Positions 22,361-32,230 of a DNA stretch of 64,000 nucleotides are shown piece after piece (position 1 is the stretch's first letter; every line of letters begins with the position of its first letter). The notes beneath the pieces were generated by a model that saw only the letters and a program-made list of their open reading frames with translations, ran no database searches and had not been told where the DNA came from. Location of the stretch: assembly GCA_016936575.1 (NCBI GenBank), contig JAFGXQ010000114.1, positions 1-64,000 of the forward strand. Direction: 5' to 3'. The DNA is from Deltaproteobacteria bacterium (lineage in GTDB: Bacteria > Myxococcota_A > Polyangia > JAAYKL01). The translations under genes were made by a program, and so were the position numbers.

Positions 22361-25300
22361 ATGAATAAGTCCCGAATCACACAAACCAGAATGTTAAAAG
22401 CGTTGTTTGTTGCGCTTGTGGTGGTCGTTTGCGCCGGCACCACAACTGCGGCAGCTCCCAAAAAGATGAATACGATCCACGCAGTGGACGTATCTCAACG
22501 GGGTGGCCAGACGGTGATCACGGTAAAAGGGTCAAGTCGACCTATGTATACCGCGTTCAAATTGTCGACGCCCAAGCGGCTGGTGCTGGATTTGGCGAAC
22601 AGCTCGCTGAAGGGGGTACCTGCACTGCTTGAAAAATCGACGAACCTGGTTGGGGGGGTTGCGGTATCGGAATTCACGACCGGGAAAGTTCGAGTGAGTC
22701 GGGTAATGATTAATTTTAAGAAGGAAGCTTCTTATCGGGTGAAGGTGAAAGGAAACTCGCTTGTGGTCACTCTGAGCGGTGGCCCGGCTGCGAAAGAGGC
22801 GGCTCCCGAGGAGAATGCTCCCGGTGAACAGGTGATTTCTCTCGCCAATGCGGAAGAGCGCATTGATGCGGTGCAGAAATCTGCGGATGAGCGGGTGCAA
22901 AAAGCAGAAAAGGAAGCCCAAAAAGAAGTGGTTCAGGCGCGACTGGAAGCGGCTGCCGCGAAAAAAGAGGCGAACAACGCGAAAGCCGAAATTTCGAAGG
23001 CTCAAAAAGAGGTCGAACAAGCACAGGCCGGGGCTTCCGAAGCGGAAGTGAAGTGGCGAATGGCGCGCGCTGAAATCAATAAACTGAAAGCCAAGCAGGC
23101 GCATTACGATTCGAAATTGGAGCAGGCTCAAAAAGAGGCGGACGCCGCGCAAAAAGAGCTGGTTCGGTTGCAGAGAGCGCAACAGCAGAATTCGAAAGAC
23201 AGTAATGACACTTTGTCGCGATTTGAAGCGGATGCCGCCAGACAGATTGCCACTCTTACGCGCAAAGTAAGAGACGCGCAAAAAGCGGCCGAGGCAGATC
23301 AGAAAGAAAGAAATCGCCTTGAAAAACGACTTTCGGCGCTGAAATCAGAGCTTGAACAATCGAAACGAGAAGCTGCTGCGGCAAATCGTGCGAAAGAAGC
23401 GGCGCAGGCTGATGTGAACGTAATGAAGTCAAGTGTTAGAGAGGCATTTCTTGAGAAAGAGGCAGCAAAAAAAGAAGCAAAATCTGCCAGGGATGCTCAA
23501 CGGGAAGCCGAGGCTGCGTATCGGGCTGCCGGAGAGAAAGATCGAAATGCGCTGTATAGCAAGTTGCAGCAGCGCCAGCGCGAAACTGTAGAAGCCAAAA
23601 AACGGTACGCAAGTGCTGAAAAGCAGTTCGCTGAAATAGATGAAAAACTGGAACAGACGATGGCGGCGCTGCGCGTCGCAGAAAAACAAAGCAAACGCGC
23701 TCAGCAGGCGAAGGCTGATGCCGAAAAAAACGCGGCTAAGCAACAGGCTGCCTATGAAAAGCAATTGGCAACCCTTAGCAGTGAAGTGGCACGTGCGGAG
23801 TCGGAAGCGCGCCAGGCCAAGTTGGAAAAAGAGCGGGCCGTTGCATCGCTGGAAACGGAAAAAGCGCGCGTGGTGCGTGAATCGGAAAAACTGAAGAAAG
23901 AAGCGGCTGCAAAAATGAAAGCGGCCGAAGAACGAGTACAGCGCGCTGAAGTTGCTGAGAAGGAAGCCAAATCAAAAACCAAAGGGGTGATGGCGAAAAT
24001 TCACGATGTGGAATCGCGTCTGCAGGACGCCAACCAGACGATTCTGTCGCAAAAAGAGTTGATTGCAACACTGCAGAAGAAGGCGGATGAAGCGGCAGAG
24101 CAGGCCAAGGCCGCGGAAGCGGAAAAAGAAAACGCGTTGCGACGTGCGAAAGATGCGGCCAAGCAGGCTGACGCCGAACGTGCGAGCGCGGAGAAACGTG
24201 CTGAAGACGCTCGCAAAGAGGCTGATGCCGCCATTCTGGCGCAGGAAAAAATGGCCAAACAGATGAGCGAAAAGAAGGGGGCTGCCCCGGAGGTTTCAAG
24301 TGAATCTGCAACTGCTCCGAAACGGGAGAAATTGACGCAGGAAGAACTTCGCATGCAGCGTTTGGCGCAGCTTCAGGAAAAGAAGAACGGTAAGGGTGCA
24401 GCAGTTGCCGCGAAAGTGGCGCCGCTCGCGGTAGAGAGTGAGCCGGCTGTATCTGAAAAAGGGAACGAAAACGCTGCCAACGCGATTCAAGATATCAAGT
24501 TCGTGAACAAGGGGGCAAGCCAGAAAGTGGTGATCAGCGGCAGCGGTGAGTTCAAATATTCGAAGTCGGAAGGAAACAACCGAACCGTTGTGATGGAGTT
24601 TTCGGATGCCCGATTGTTGCCCATGCTGGAACGCACCTTGGATGTGCGGGATTTCGGCGGCGTGATCAGTTCTATCAGTTCTTATCGCGAGAACGGCAAA
24701 GTGAAAGTCGAAGTGAAGTTGGGACGATTCGCGAAAAACAAAGTGTCTGTACGAGACGGTGTCATCGAATGGTCGTTCATTGATACCCAGACAGAAACCA
24801 AAGAGACCGTTCAGCCGCTCGGCTCGTCGACGCGGGTGGTTCATCGCGAAAATGATGAGTCCTACGGGTATCCGACGGAGCGTACCGCCGCGTATTCGGT
24901 GACGCTGGCGGATTTGTCACAGCGAAAAGAGAAGTATACGGGGCGCAGAATTGATTTGGATTTCAAGAGCGCTGACATTCACAATATTCTTCGTCTGCTG
25001 GCAGATGTGGGGCATGTGAATATCATCACTTCAAACGATGTGAGCGGGTCGGTGACGATTCGGATGCGTGATGTACCTTGGGATCAGGCACTGGATGTGA
25101 TTCTGCAGACCAAAGGGCTTGGTAAAGTACGACAGGGAAATCTGATTCGCGTGGCGCCTCTTGCCGTGCTGGAAGCGGAATACGAAAAAGCCATTGAGCG
25201 GATCAAAATGAGTAAGGAGCTCAAACCGCTTGAAACACGGTTGATACCCGTATCGTATGCGACAGCTGGGGAGTTGATGCCCCGTGCGAATGATTTGCTG

Positions 25301-26236
25301 ACCGACCGCGGAAAACTGTCGGTGGATAACCGCACGAATGTGATTATTGCTCGTGATGTTCCTGAGGTATTGGACCAGATTGAAGCGTTGATTCGAAATC
25401 TGGACACCCAGACCCCTCAGGTGCTGATTGAGGGACGAATTGTGGAAGCCACCAGTACCTACGCCCGTGAAATCGGTATTCAGTGGGGCGGTGATTTCTC
25501 GGCGAGCGCGGCAACCGGTAACCCGACAGGGCTGGCTTTCCCCAGTACCGTGGGTGTTGCCGGTGGTGCCACGGACAGCAATGCGCCGCTGGCCGGACTG
25601 ACACCCGTTTCGGGGGGGCAACCCAATCCGAATTTCGCGGTGAATCTGCCGGCGGCAACCGGTACCGGATCCGGTGGTGCGCTAGGCATATCGTTGGGTT
25701 CCATTGCGAATAACGCCAATCTCAATCTGCGGCTGAGTGCCATGGAGGAAGAGGGAACCTTGCGGATTCTGAGTTCCCCCAAAATTTTGACACTCGACAA
25801 CCGGGAAGCGCATATTGAGCAGGGTACCATGATCCCGTACAGCCGGGTTTCGGCCAGCGGTGTTCAGACATCGTTTAAAGAAGCCAAGCTGAATCTCACG
25901 GTGACTCCGCATGTGACCGCGGACGGGTCTATTTTGCTGGCCATCAACATGACGCGGGATGAACCGGACTTCAATAACAAAGGCGCCCGAGGCGATCCTA
26001 CCATTCTGAAGCGCGAAGCCAAAACGGAGCTGCTCGTGAACGATGGTCATACAGCGGTAATCGGCGGTATCTTTACGAGAAACCACGGTCGCAGTTACAA
26101 GAAGGTTCCGTTCTTCGGTGATATTCCAATCCTGGGATGGCTGTTCAAGTCCCGTTCGGATTCGGATAGACGTTCGGAAATGCTGATTTTCATTACTCCG
26201 ACCATCGTCAATCGCGCGGAGAGCATTGGCCAGTAG
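22361..26236 (+). CDS. pilQ: Type IV pilus secretin PilQ with a giant coiled-coil insertion
   Basis: PilQ forms the outer-membrane channel of the type IV pilus. This 1291-residue version has a signal peptide (1-31), an AMIN domain (about 35-140), then a charged coiled coil of Ala, Glu, Lys and Gln (about 157-640) with no Cys or Pro, a linker, a second AMIN-like domain (about 705-810), a secretin/TonB short N-terminal domain (IDLDFKSADIHNILRLLADV, about 864-930), an N1/NolW-like domain (about 957-1018) and the secretin core (QVLIEGRIVEATSTYAREIG to FFGDIPILGWLFKSR). The channel part is normal. The coiled coil has no counterpart in the PilQ proteins I know (about 700-900 residues). AAGGAG precedes the ATG. 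Confidence 0.95.
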   Translation: MNKSRITQTRMLKALFVALVVVVCAGTTTAAAPKKMNTIHAVDVSQRGGQTVITVKGSSRPMYTAFKLSTPKRLVLDLANSSLKGVPALLEKSTNLVGGVAVSEFTTGKVRVSRVMINFKKEASYRVKVKGNSLVVTLSGGPAAKEAAPEENAPGEQVISLANAEERIDAVQKSADERVQKAEKEAQKEVVQARLEAAAAKKEANNAKAEISKAQKEVEQAQAGASEAEVKWRMARAEINKLKAKQAHYDSKLEQAQKEADAAQKELVRLQRAQQQNSKDSNDTLSRFEADAARQIATLTRKVRDAQKAAEADQKERNRLEKRLSALKSELEQSKREAAAANRAKEAAQADVNVMKSSVREAFLEKEAAKKEAKSARDAQREAEAAYRAAGEKDRNALYSKLQQRQRETVEAKKRYASAEKQFAEIDEKLEQTMAALRVAEKQSKRAQQAKADAEKNAAKQQAAYEKQLATLSSEVARAESEARQAKLEKERAVASLETEKARVVRESEKLKKEAAAKMKAAEERVQRAEVAEKEAKSKTKGVMAKIHDVESRLQDANQTILSQKELIATLQKKADEAAEQAKAAEAEKENALRRAKDAAKQADAERASAEKRAEDARKEADAAILAQEKMAKQMSEKKGAAPEVSSESATAPKREKLTQEELRMQRLAQLQEKKNGKGAAVAAKVAPLAVESEPAVSEKGNENAANAIQDIKFVNKGASQKVVISGSGEFKYSKSEGNNRTVVMEFSDARLLPMLERTLDVRDFGGVISSISSYRENGKVKVEVKLGRFAKNKVSVRDGVIEWSFIDTQTETKETVQPLGSSTRVVHRENDESYGYPTERTAAYSVTLADLSQRKEKYTGRRIDLDFKSADIHNILRLLADVGHVNIITSNDVSGSVTIRMRDVPWDQALDVILQTKGLGKVRQGNLIRVAPLAVLEAEYEKAIERIKMSKELKPLETRLIPVSYATAGELMPRANDLLTDRGKLSVDNRTNVIIARDVPEVLDQIEALIRNLDTQTPQVLIEGRIVEATSTYAREIGIQWGGDFSASAATGNPTGLAFPSTVGVAGGATDSNAPLAGLTPVSGGQPNPNFAVNLPAATGTGSGGALGISLGSIANNANLNLRLSAMEEEGTLRILSSPKILTLDNREAHIEQGTMIPYSRVSASGVQTSFKEAKLNLTVTPHVTADGSILLAINMTRDEPDFNNKGARGDPTILKREAKTELLVNDGHTAVIGGIFTRNHGRSYKKVPFFGDIPILGWLFKSRSDSDRRSEMLIFITPTIVNRAESIGQ

Positions 26237-26317
26237 AACGAAGGTGAAACTATGTGCAGCATGAAGTATAATACAATACAGAACACAGCCTTTGGGCCGA
26301 TTTCAAGGAGGCTTCCG

Positions 26318-27247
26318 ATGAGGCGAATAACATTTTTACTGGTTGCGCTGTTTACGTTGGGAATTGTGGGATGTGTCGACAACGAACAGTCATTCTATAT
26401 TGAGCATGCGAAAGCAACTCCCGAACCTCCAGATTGTTCAATTTCAGCAGGTGACGCAGTACAGTCCGATTTTACGTTGAACATGATGACGGTTAGTAGT
26501 CCGGGGATAACGTACTTGGCGACAAATGCGGTGATGTCACAGGAGGATTACGGAAGATTGCGCTCAGAGTCAAATGGGATAATTGTTGACGGGTATGAAG
26601 TCTATACCTTGATTCCCGGCGAAGGCGCTGTTGGGGGAACCGAATATTTTGAGTACAATCACTATATCGCACCCGAGTCAACAGACCTGCTCAGTGCGGT
26701 ATTGATGACATCTGAAACCTCGAATTTAATTCGTCAGCAATATGGATGTCGGTATTTTTCTCCTGTGGAGATTGCCGATGCGATTTTTTATGCTTGGTAT
26801 GCCGATGAATTGCGAACGAACAACGTGGCGGTGCCGGCGGATGTTGCAGCGTCTGAAGCAGCGGGAAATACCATTATTGCCCAATTGAATGCGATGGGAA
26901 ACATGCCGAGCATGATGTACGGCGTCGTGCGATTTTTAGGTCACACACAAGGTGGAAAGGAAGTGGAAACACCGGAGTTCACTGTGACGCTGCATACCTA
27001 TTGCGGTGTTGATGGCGGATGGTCTGCGTGTACCGGTGGTGCGATCGGAAACTTGTGCACTGCGTTTTGTACAAAAGATGCCACCGCCGCGAGCTCCTGC
27101 AGTGAAGGATTGGATGAATTCATGACTTGCGCTGACTATATCGCCGGCAACGTGAATTACAGCATTATTTCGCAAGAAGTTGATTCTGTAACTGGTGAGG
27201 TAACCTCAACAACAACGCCCATCTGCGAGTATCTGGGCTGCGAATAA
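26318..27247 (+). CDS. Secreted lipoprotein, unknown function
   Basis: This 309-residue protein has a clear lipoprotein signal (MRRITFLLVALFTLGIVGC, cysteine 19). The ATG at 26318 follows a perfect AAGGAGG; upstream in-frame starts are not needed. The mature part shows no known motif. Residues about 225-300 contain paired cysteines (YCGVDGG, LCTAFC, SCSEGLDEFMTCADY), suggesting disulfide bonds outside the cytoplasm. It follows pilQ by about 80 bp on the same strand and might be an accessory of the pilus, but that is only inferred from position. Confidence 0.8.
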   Translation: MRRITFLLVALFTLGIVGCVDNEQSFYIEHAKATPEPPDCSISAGDAVQSDFTLNMMTVSSPGITYLATNAVMSQEDYGRLRSESNGIIVDGYEVYTLIPGEGAVGGTEYFEYNHYIAPESTDLLSAVLMTSETSNLIRQQYGCRYFSPVEIADAIFYAWYADELRTNNVAVPADVAASEAAGNTIIAQLNAMGNMPSMMYGVVRFLGHTQGGKEVETPEFTVTLHTYCGVDGGWSACTGGAIGNLCTAFCTKDATAASSCSEGLDEFMTCADYIAGNVNYSIISQEVDSVTGEVTSTTTPICEYLGCE

Positions 27248-27318
27248 AAAAGATACATCCTCTCGGAAACCGTTTATACATTTTCTTTCTTTTTATTTTC
27301 CATTACACTCTTCTGTCT

Positions 27319-28185
27319 ATGCATTGGGTGCGAGATACCATTTTAGTATTGGTTGCCGTCGGTTTACTGGTTGCGGTGTTGTGGCCGGCTGCGGAAACAG
27401 CGCCATCTTTCGACGCGGTCGTCGATACCGATACCTCTTCGAGCGGCGGTCATATGACATCTTCGGCAGAATTGAATCCAACGGAACAGATTGCGCCGAT
27501 GATGAATGTTCCCCATCGGCTGTTTCCGATGGTGGAGGGCGGACATTGGCGGTATCTGGTGTCCGGTACCCGTGAACTCATTCCGGAACCGCTATGGAAT
27601 ATTGTACTAATCAAGGCGCCGACCGCTTCTTCGGCGGGAGAAGTGCAGATGGGGTTCGGGGAAACGCTGGTGTCGAAAAAGATCTGGCTGACGGACGGCG
27701 CCGTGCAGATTGAGGATTTGCCGTTTTCGGCGCCGCGTCGCTTTTGGGGGGCGGAAATCGTTGACCGAGAGGGAACGTGGATTCCCGAATTGAAATACGT
27801 GATAGAAGATGCGGTCTGGCAGTACAAACAAACCCGAAATCTGACGTATCGCACCCGGGGAAAAAACAATCAGATTGTTGAGGAGCCCGCGGTGGGGGTG
27901 CAGACCGACAGAGCCCAGATAAAGGTGAAAGAAAAAGTGATCGTTCCCGCCGGTGTGTTTGATTCGTACCACGTTCAATGGACCAGTCGAATGGAAATCA
28001 TCACGCGGAAGAAGCGACGGAAAGTGTTGGATGAGCTTTCCATCGAACCGTATAAAAAGGAGTCCACCTGGTTTGCGCCGGGAATTGGAATGGTGCGAAG
28101 GCGGGTAACTTATTCTTCCAATAACAAGGAAGATATCATTTTTGACTTGGTAAGTTTCACCAGACCGAATATGCAAAACAGGTAA
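27319..28185 (+). CDS. Membrane-anchored periplasmic protein, TapB-like beta domain
   Basis: This 288-residue protein has an N-terminal membrane anchor (TILVLVAVGLLVAVLWPAA, about 7-25) without a lipobox. After a linker, the body begins LFPMVEGGHWRYLVSG and ends with VPAGVFDSYHVQW and ESTWFAPGIGMVRRRVTY. This pattern, in which a value obtained from a V-P-A-G-x-F-x-x-Y segment is followed by W-F-A-P-G-I-G-x-V, occurs in exported TapB/DUF3108-like proteins. Function is unknown. It stands 44 bp upstream of pyrE. Confidence 0.75.
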   Translation: MHWVRDTILVLVAVGLLVAVLWPAAETAPSFDAVVDTDTSSSGGHMTSSAELNPTEQIAPMMNVPHRLFPMVEGGHWRYLVSGTRELIPEPLWNIVLIKAPTASSAGEVQMGFGETLVSKKIWLTDGAVQIEDLPFSAPRRFWGAEIVDREGTWIPELKYVIEDAVWQYKQTRNLTYRTRGKNNQIVEEPAVGVQTDRAQIKVKEKVIVPAGVFDSYHVQWTSRMEIITRKKRRKVLDELSIEPYKKESTWFAPGIGMVRRRVTYSSNNKEDIIFDLVSFTRPNMQNR

Positions 28186-28229
28186 CGCTATTGTGTTGCA
28201 GCAATTGAACAACGATTTTGGGAGCACAT

Positions 28230-28871
28230 ATGAAAAAAGAGATTGCGAAAATACTATTGGAACTGAATGCTGTCGCCTTACAACTCGACCCACCGTTTAC
28301 TTGGGCCTCCGGTCGGTTCTCGCCCATCTACTGTGACAATCGATTGATTATCTCGAACCCGGCACATCGCAAAACAGTGGCGTCGGCGTTTTCTGATTTG
28401 ATTCGAAACAACGGCTGGATGCCCGATGTGATCGCCGGCACCGCGACTGCGGGAATTCCTCACGCTGCATGGGTGGCCGATTTATTCAATCTGCCGATGG
28501 TGTATGTTCGCGGCAGTGCCAAAGGTCACGGAAAGCAGAATCGAATAGAGGGGACATTGGTTGAAGGGCAGAAAGTGGTGTTGATAGAAGACTTGATTTC
28601 CACCGGAAAAAGTTCCATCGACGCGGCGCAGGGCGTGGCGGATGCGGGAGGCAAACTGCTGGGGGTCGCCGCTATTTTTACGTATGGATTGTCGGTGGCG
28701 GCAACCCAATTTGAAGAAGCGCATATGGCATTTGATACGCTCACTTCTTTCGATACGCTGATGGATGTGGCGGAAGAGCTCGGAACACTGAGCCCGGCGC
28801 AGAAACAGATTATTGCCGCCTGGCAGCAAGACCCGGCCAAATGGTCACAGGACCGCGGAGGCGCCGCCTAA
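28230..28871 (+). CDS. pyrE: Orotate phosphoribosyltransferase
   Basis: PyrE converts orotate and PRPP to orotidine-5'-phosphate in pyrimidine synthesis. The 213-residue protein has the N-terminal substrate block FTWASGRFSPIYCDNR (about 23-38), GTATAGIPHAAWVADL, KGHGKQNRIEG and the 13-residue PRPP loop VVLIEDLISTGKSS (about 115-128). Length is typical. The start at 28230 follows TTGGGAG. The stop codon lies inside a small GC hairpin. Confidence 0.96.
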   Translation: MKKEIAKILLELNAVALQLDPPFTWASGRFSPIYCDNRLIISNPAHRKTVASAFSDLIRNNGWMPDVIAGTATAGIPHAAWVADLFNLPMVYVRGSAKGHGKQNRIEGTLVEGQKVVLIEDLISTGKSSIDAAQGVADAGGKLLGVAAIFTYGLSVAATQFEEAHMAFDTLTSFDTLMDVAEELGTLSPAQKQIIAAWQQDPAKWSQDRGGAA

Positions 28872-28904
28872 GGCGGTGAATTCCTTTCTCACCAAGGAAC
28901 AGCT

Positions 28905-31900
28905 GTGCACCCCATAGTACTTATCGCATTTATTTTATCTGGGTTTTCCAGTTTAACGCTTGAGACCATCTGGATTCGATATCTCGAACATGTATTCGGT
29001 GCGACGACTCTGGCGGTGTCTACCGTGCTGACCTGTTTCATGGGTGGGCTCGCACTCGGGTCATGGCTGTTCGGAAAGTATGCCGATCGCATCAAACAAC
29101 CGGTTGTCGCCTATGCGGTAGCGGAGGGAGTGGTCGGTGTCTGTGCGTTTGTGATTCCGCTGATTATTCATCACATGTATCCGTCCATCAACAGTTGGAT
29201 GTCTGCACACCTCGGAAACAATTTCATGTTGTTTTCGTTGGTTCGCTTTATTGCGGTGGCATTCGTGTTGATAGTGCCGGCAACATGTATGGGCGCCACC
29301 CTACCGCTTCTTTCGCGACATTTCATGCGCAATGCATCTCATATGAAGCGAATCGGTCAACGCATCGGACTACTGTACACGGTAAATACGATTGGGGCGG
29401 TGCTGGGTGTATTCGGCGCCACATTTATTTTGTTGAAAACCATCGGCCTTTGGGCAACCAACGTCACGGCAGGCGTCATCAACCTGTCTCTTTGCGCGGT
29501 GATTGTGTGGTACCGCAACCGGCTGATTCCAACCGATGATGCAGACGCTGAAGCCGAAATCGAACTTGACGATGCGGACGGCATCATCGACAAACCGGTG
29601 GAATCGTATCCCACGCCGCCGATTGCGAAATGGTTTGTCATGGCCGCGTTCTTTTTGTCCGGCCTGGCTTCGATGAACCTTCAGGTGGTGTGGAATCGCG
29701 CCATGGCGATGATTATCGGTTCTTCAGTGTATTCCTTTGCCATTGTACTCATCGCATTTCTGGTGGGGCTGGCGTTGGGTTCCGCAGTTTTTTCCAAATT
29801 GTCAAAACGTTTGAAAAATCCCGTGTTCATTTTGGGGTTGGTGGAATTGTTCATCGCAGCATTGGCGATGTTGAGTTATTTATACATCGACGATTTACCG
29901 AAGCTGTTTGCCAGAATGGTAACCGCGAATATCAACGATTATGAAGAACATGTGGGGCTGGTTCAGTTTATCATGTTTGTTGTGGCTTCGCTTCCAGTGG
30001 TGCCGGTAACATTCGGAATGGGAGCGACATTTCCCCTGACCATCAAGGCAATATCCAGTAGTATCGAGACTGTAGGCAAGGATGTGGGGAGTGTGTATGC
30101 GTTAAATACTTTGGGAGCGATTTGCGGGTCGTTTTTGTCTGCATTTGTGTTTGTTCCGCTGTTTTCAAGAACCTTCGGCGGTGCGGGAATGCAAACTTCC
30201 TATTTCCTTTCGTTGGGAATATACGTTGCCGTCGGATTGTCTTTGTTGCTGGTGATGCCGCGGTTCAAACTGCCAACGCGCGTTGCGATGGTCACCCCCG
30301 CTGCGGTTCTTGCGGTGTTGTTTTTGTTTTATGCGCCGGGATGGGATCCGGCGAAGCTGACCATTGGTGTGTTTCGCATTTCGCTGATGGAAGATGCACT
30401 CGATGAAGAGTCCTGGGGCGCTCCTGATATTAAGTATTATTTCGACGGCGTGACAACAACCGTTTCAATTGAAATGTGGGGACGTCATATCGCGCTGAAA
30501 AACAATGGTAAAGTGGATGCGTCCAATGGAGATGACATGCCCACGCAGGTGATGGTGTCCGCGTACCCGTTGCTGTTTCATCCAAAAGGGCCCAAGGATT
30601 TGGACGTGGCAATTGTCGGGTACGGATCTGGTGTAACAGTCGGCGCGGCATTGGAGTTTCCGGTGAAGCATGTGGACTGCGTGGAGTTGGAGAGCGCCGT
30701 GATTGAAGCTTCATCTGTGTTCGGCGGTGTTGAAGGCGCGCCGGCGCAACCCGAATTTGATGTGAATCATCTGGTCTATCGCAATCAGCGTTCAGCGAAA
30801 TTCAACTGGATAGATCCGGATACTTTTGTAATCAATGATCGCTTGAAAATATTTGCCAATGATGGGCGAAATTTTTTGGCGAGTTCAAAGAAGAAGTATG
30901 ACGTAATTATATCAGAACCGTCAAATCCATGGATTACGGGTGTATCGAATATGTTCACTCGCGACGCATTTGAATCTTCTTCACGGGCGCTGAAGGAAGA
31001 CGGTGTGTTTGGGCAATGGGTACAGCTGTATGAAATGTCGCCTGAAAATATCAAAACGATATTCCGGACGTTCGCAGCGGTTTATCCACATGTCATGCTG
31101 TTCAGCGCCGAGGATTTGTCATCTGATACGGTATTGCTGGGCTCTTTCAAGCCGTTGGAATTCAATCTGAAAAAAATTGATTCGATATTAACTCAGGAGC
31201 GAGTGCGTAAAGAGATGAATCGCGCCTACATTTTCAGCGCGACCGATGTGTTTTCCCGCGTGTTGCTGGCCGACAGAGACGAAGTGCTGGCGTACACCAA
31301 TGGCCCCGACAAAGAAATTTGGCATTCGCTGCCGATTAATACCGATGACAATGCGTACATTGAATTTGCTGCGCCCAAAGATTTAATTTCGTTTCGAAAA
31401 TATGCGGGCTATCTGGCAACTATTTATACCAGCAGTTGGAAATTCGGAAAATTGAGCGGAAAACTACGAGGGGTTGGACAAGGGGATGAAAAGGCGGTGA
31501 ACCTGTCGCAGATGGCGATTTCGCTGTTGATGAACGGACGAAAAAAGGAAGCCGCGGCGTTTGTGAAACAGGCGCGTCGGGTAAATCGCATGCATCCGGA
31601 TGTTGAGCTCGCTTCGCGAATGCTGGCGTTGCTTCAGGGACGTGCGATTGCGGAAGCGCCGGTATTCGAAGATGTGGAACCTGCGGCAGGGATGACTCGG
31701 TCTGATATTCAGAAACTTAACAATGGGGTGAAGGCGATTTACGGGTCTTTGGAAAAGCGGGCGTATCAATTTGCACTCGGGCAATTTTTGAACATTCCCG
31801 AGAAAATGTGGCGCATGGGCGGCCCTGCGATGTTGCATCTGAAAGGATACTTGCATTTTCGAAATGCCAGTCCCAACGATTCAACGGAATGTGAGGACGC

Positions 31901-32210
31901 AATTGATTCGTTGACAGAGCTTGCCAGAGAGCACGAAGGGTATGTAACGCGTCATCCCGATATATTTTATTATCTCGGACTCTGCCATGACAACGCGTTG
32001 AACTTTGATAAAGCGGTGAAAAATACGCGTACGTATGTGGAGCTTCAGAAAAAGAAAGAAGCAAACGAACAAATTGCGCAGGCGCAGCAGAAAGCCAATC
32101 TAGATGCAATGCTCAGTGGAATGGAAGGAACCGCCTTGATCATGCTTCCCGCCGATGCATCAGACGCTCCCACCACAGACGCTCCTGGTGAATCTCCGAA
32201 ATTCCGGTAG
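28905..32210 (+). CDS. Polytopic membrane protein fused to a spermidine-synthase-like domain and helical repeats
   Basis: This 1101-residue protein starts with GTG behind AAGGAAC. Two sets of membrane helices (about 1-215 and 245-480) share the repeat F-x-L-S-G-x-x-S(L/M)-x-x-E/Q and GLALGS, as in the major-facilitator-like part of membrane spermidine synthases. A soluble methyltransferase-like domain follows with VAIVGYGSGVTVGAAL (about 566), acidic VDCVELESAV, and IFANDGRNFLASSKKKYDVIISEPSNP with the active Asp. The last 250 residues are helical TPR-like repeats. True polyamine synthesis is uncertain: the family is large and mostly uncharacterised. It is in line with pyrE. Confidence 0.88.
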   Translation: MHPIVLIAFILSGFSSLTLETIWIRYLEHVFGATTLAVSTVLTCFMGGLALGSWLFGKYADRIKQPVVAYAVAEGVVGVCAFVIPLIIHHMYPSINSWMSAHLGNNFMLFSLVRFIAVAFVLIVPATCMGATLPLLSRHFMRNASHMKRIGQRIGLLYTVNTIGAVLGVFGATFILLKTIGLWATNVTAGVINLSLCAVIVWYRNRLIPTDDADAEAEIELDDADGIIDKPVESYPTPPIAKWFVMAAFFLSGLASMNLQVVWNRAMAMIIGSSVYSFAIVLIAFLVGLALGSAVFSKLSKRLKNPVFILGLVELFIAALAMLSYLYIDDLPKLFARMVTANINDYEEHVGLVQFIMFVVASLPVVPVTFGMGATFPLTIKAISSSIETVGKDVGSVYALNTLGAICGSFLSAFVFVPLFSRTFGGAGMQTSYFLSLGIYVAVGLSLLLVMPRFKLPTRVAMVTPAAVLAVLFLFYAPGWDPAKLTIGVFRISLMEDALDEESWGAPDIKYYFDGVTTTVSIEMWGRHIALKNNGKVDASNGDDMPTQVMVSAYPLLFHPKGPKDLDVAIVGYGSGVTVGAALEFPVKHVDCVELESAVIEASSVFGGVEGAPAQPEFDVNHLVYRNQRSAKFNWIDPDTFVINDRLKIFANDGRNFLASSKKKYDVIISEPSNPWITGVSNMFTRDAFESSSRALKEDGVFGQWVQLYEMSPENIKTIFRTFAAVYPHVMLFSAEDLSSDTVLLGSFKPLEFNLKKIDSILTQERVRKEMNRAYIFSATDVFSRVLLADRDEVLAYTNGPDKEIWHSLPINTDDNAYIEFAAPKDLISFRKYAGYLATIYTSSWKFGKLSGKLRGVGQGDEKAVNLSQMAISLLMNGRKKEAAAFVKQARRVNRMHPDVELASRMLALLQGRAIAEAPVFEDVEPAAGMTRSDIQKLNNGVKAIYGSLEKRAYQFALGQFLNIPEKMWRMGGPAMLHLKGYLHFRNASPNDSTECEDAIDSLTELAREHEGYVTRHPDIFYYLGLCHDNALNFDKAVKNTRTYVELQKKKEANEQIAQAQQKANLDAMLSGMEGTALIMLPADASDAPTTDAPGESPKFR

Positions 32211-32229
32211 GCGCAGTTCGCGAACCGCC
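32210..32229. terminator. Possible bidirectional hairpin between convergent genes
   Basis: GGCG-CA-GTTC, GC, GAAC-CGCC forms an 8-bp stem with a CA bulge and a tight turn, placed exactly between the stops of two convergent genes (TAG at 32208-32210, TAA at 32231-32233). The T-run is short (TTTA), so termination may be weak. Confidence 0.35.
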
Positions 32230-32230
32230 T

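Noticed and set aside
22532-24844. Minus-strand frames antisense to pilQ
   Set aside because: They are Phe/Leu/Arg-rich shadows of the coiled coil; the plus strand encodes a full secretin.
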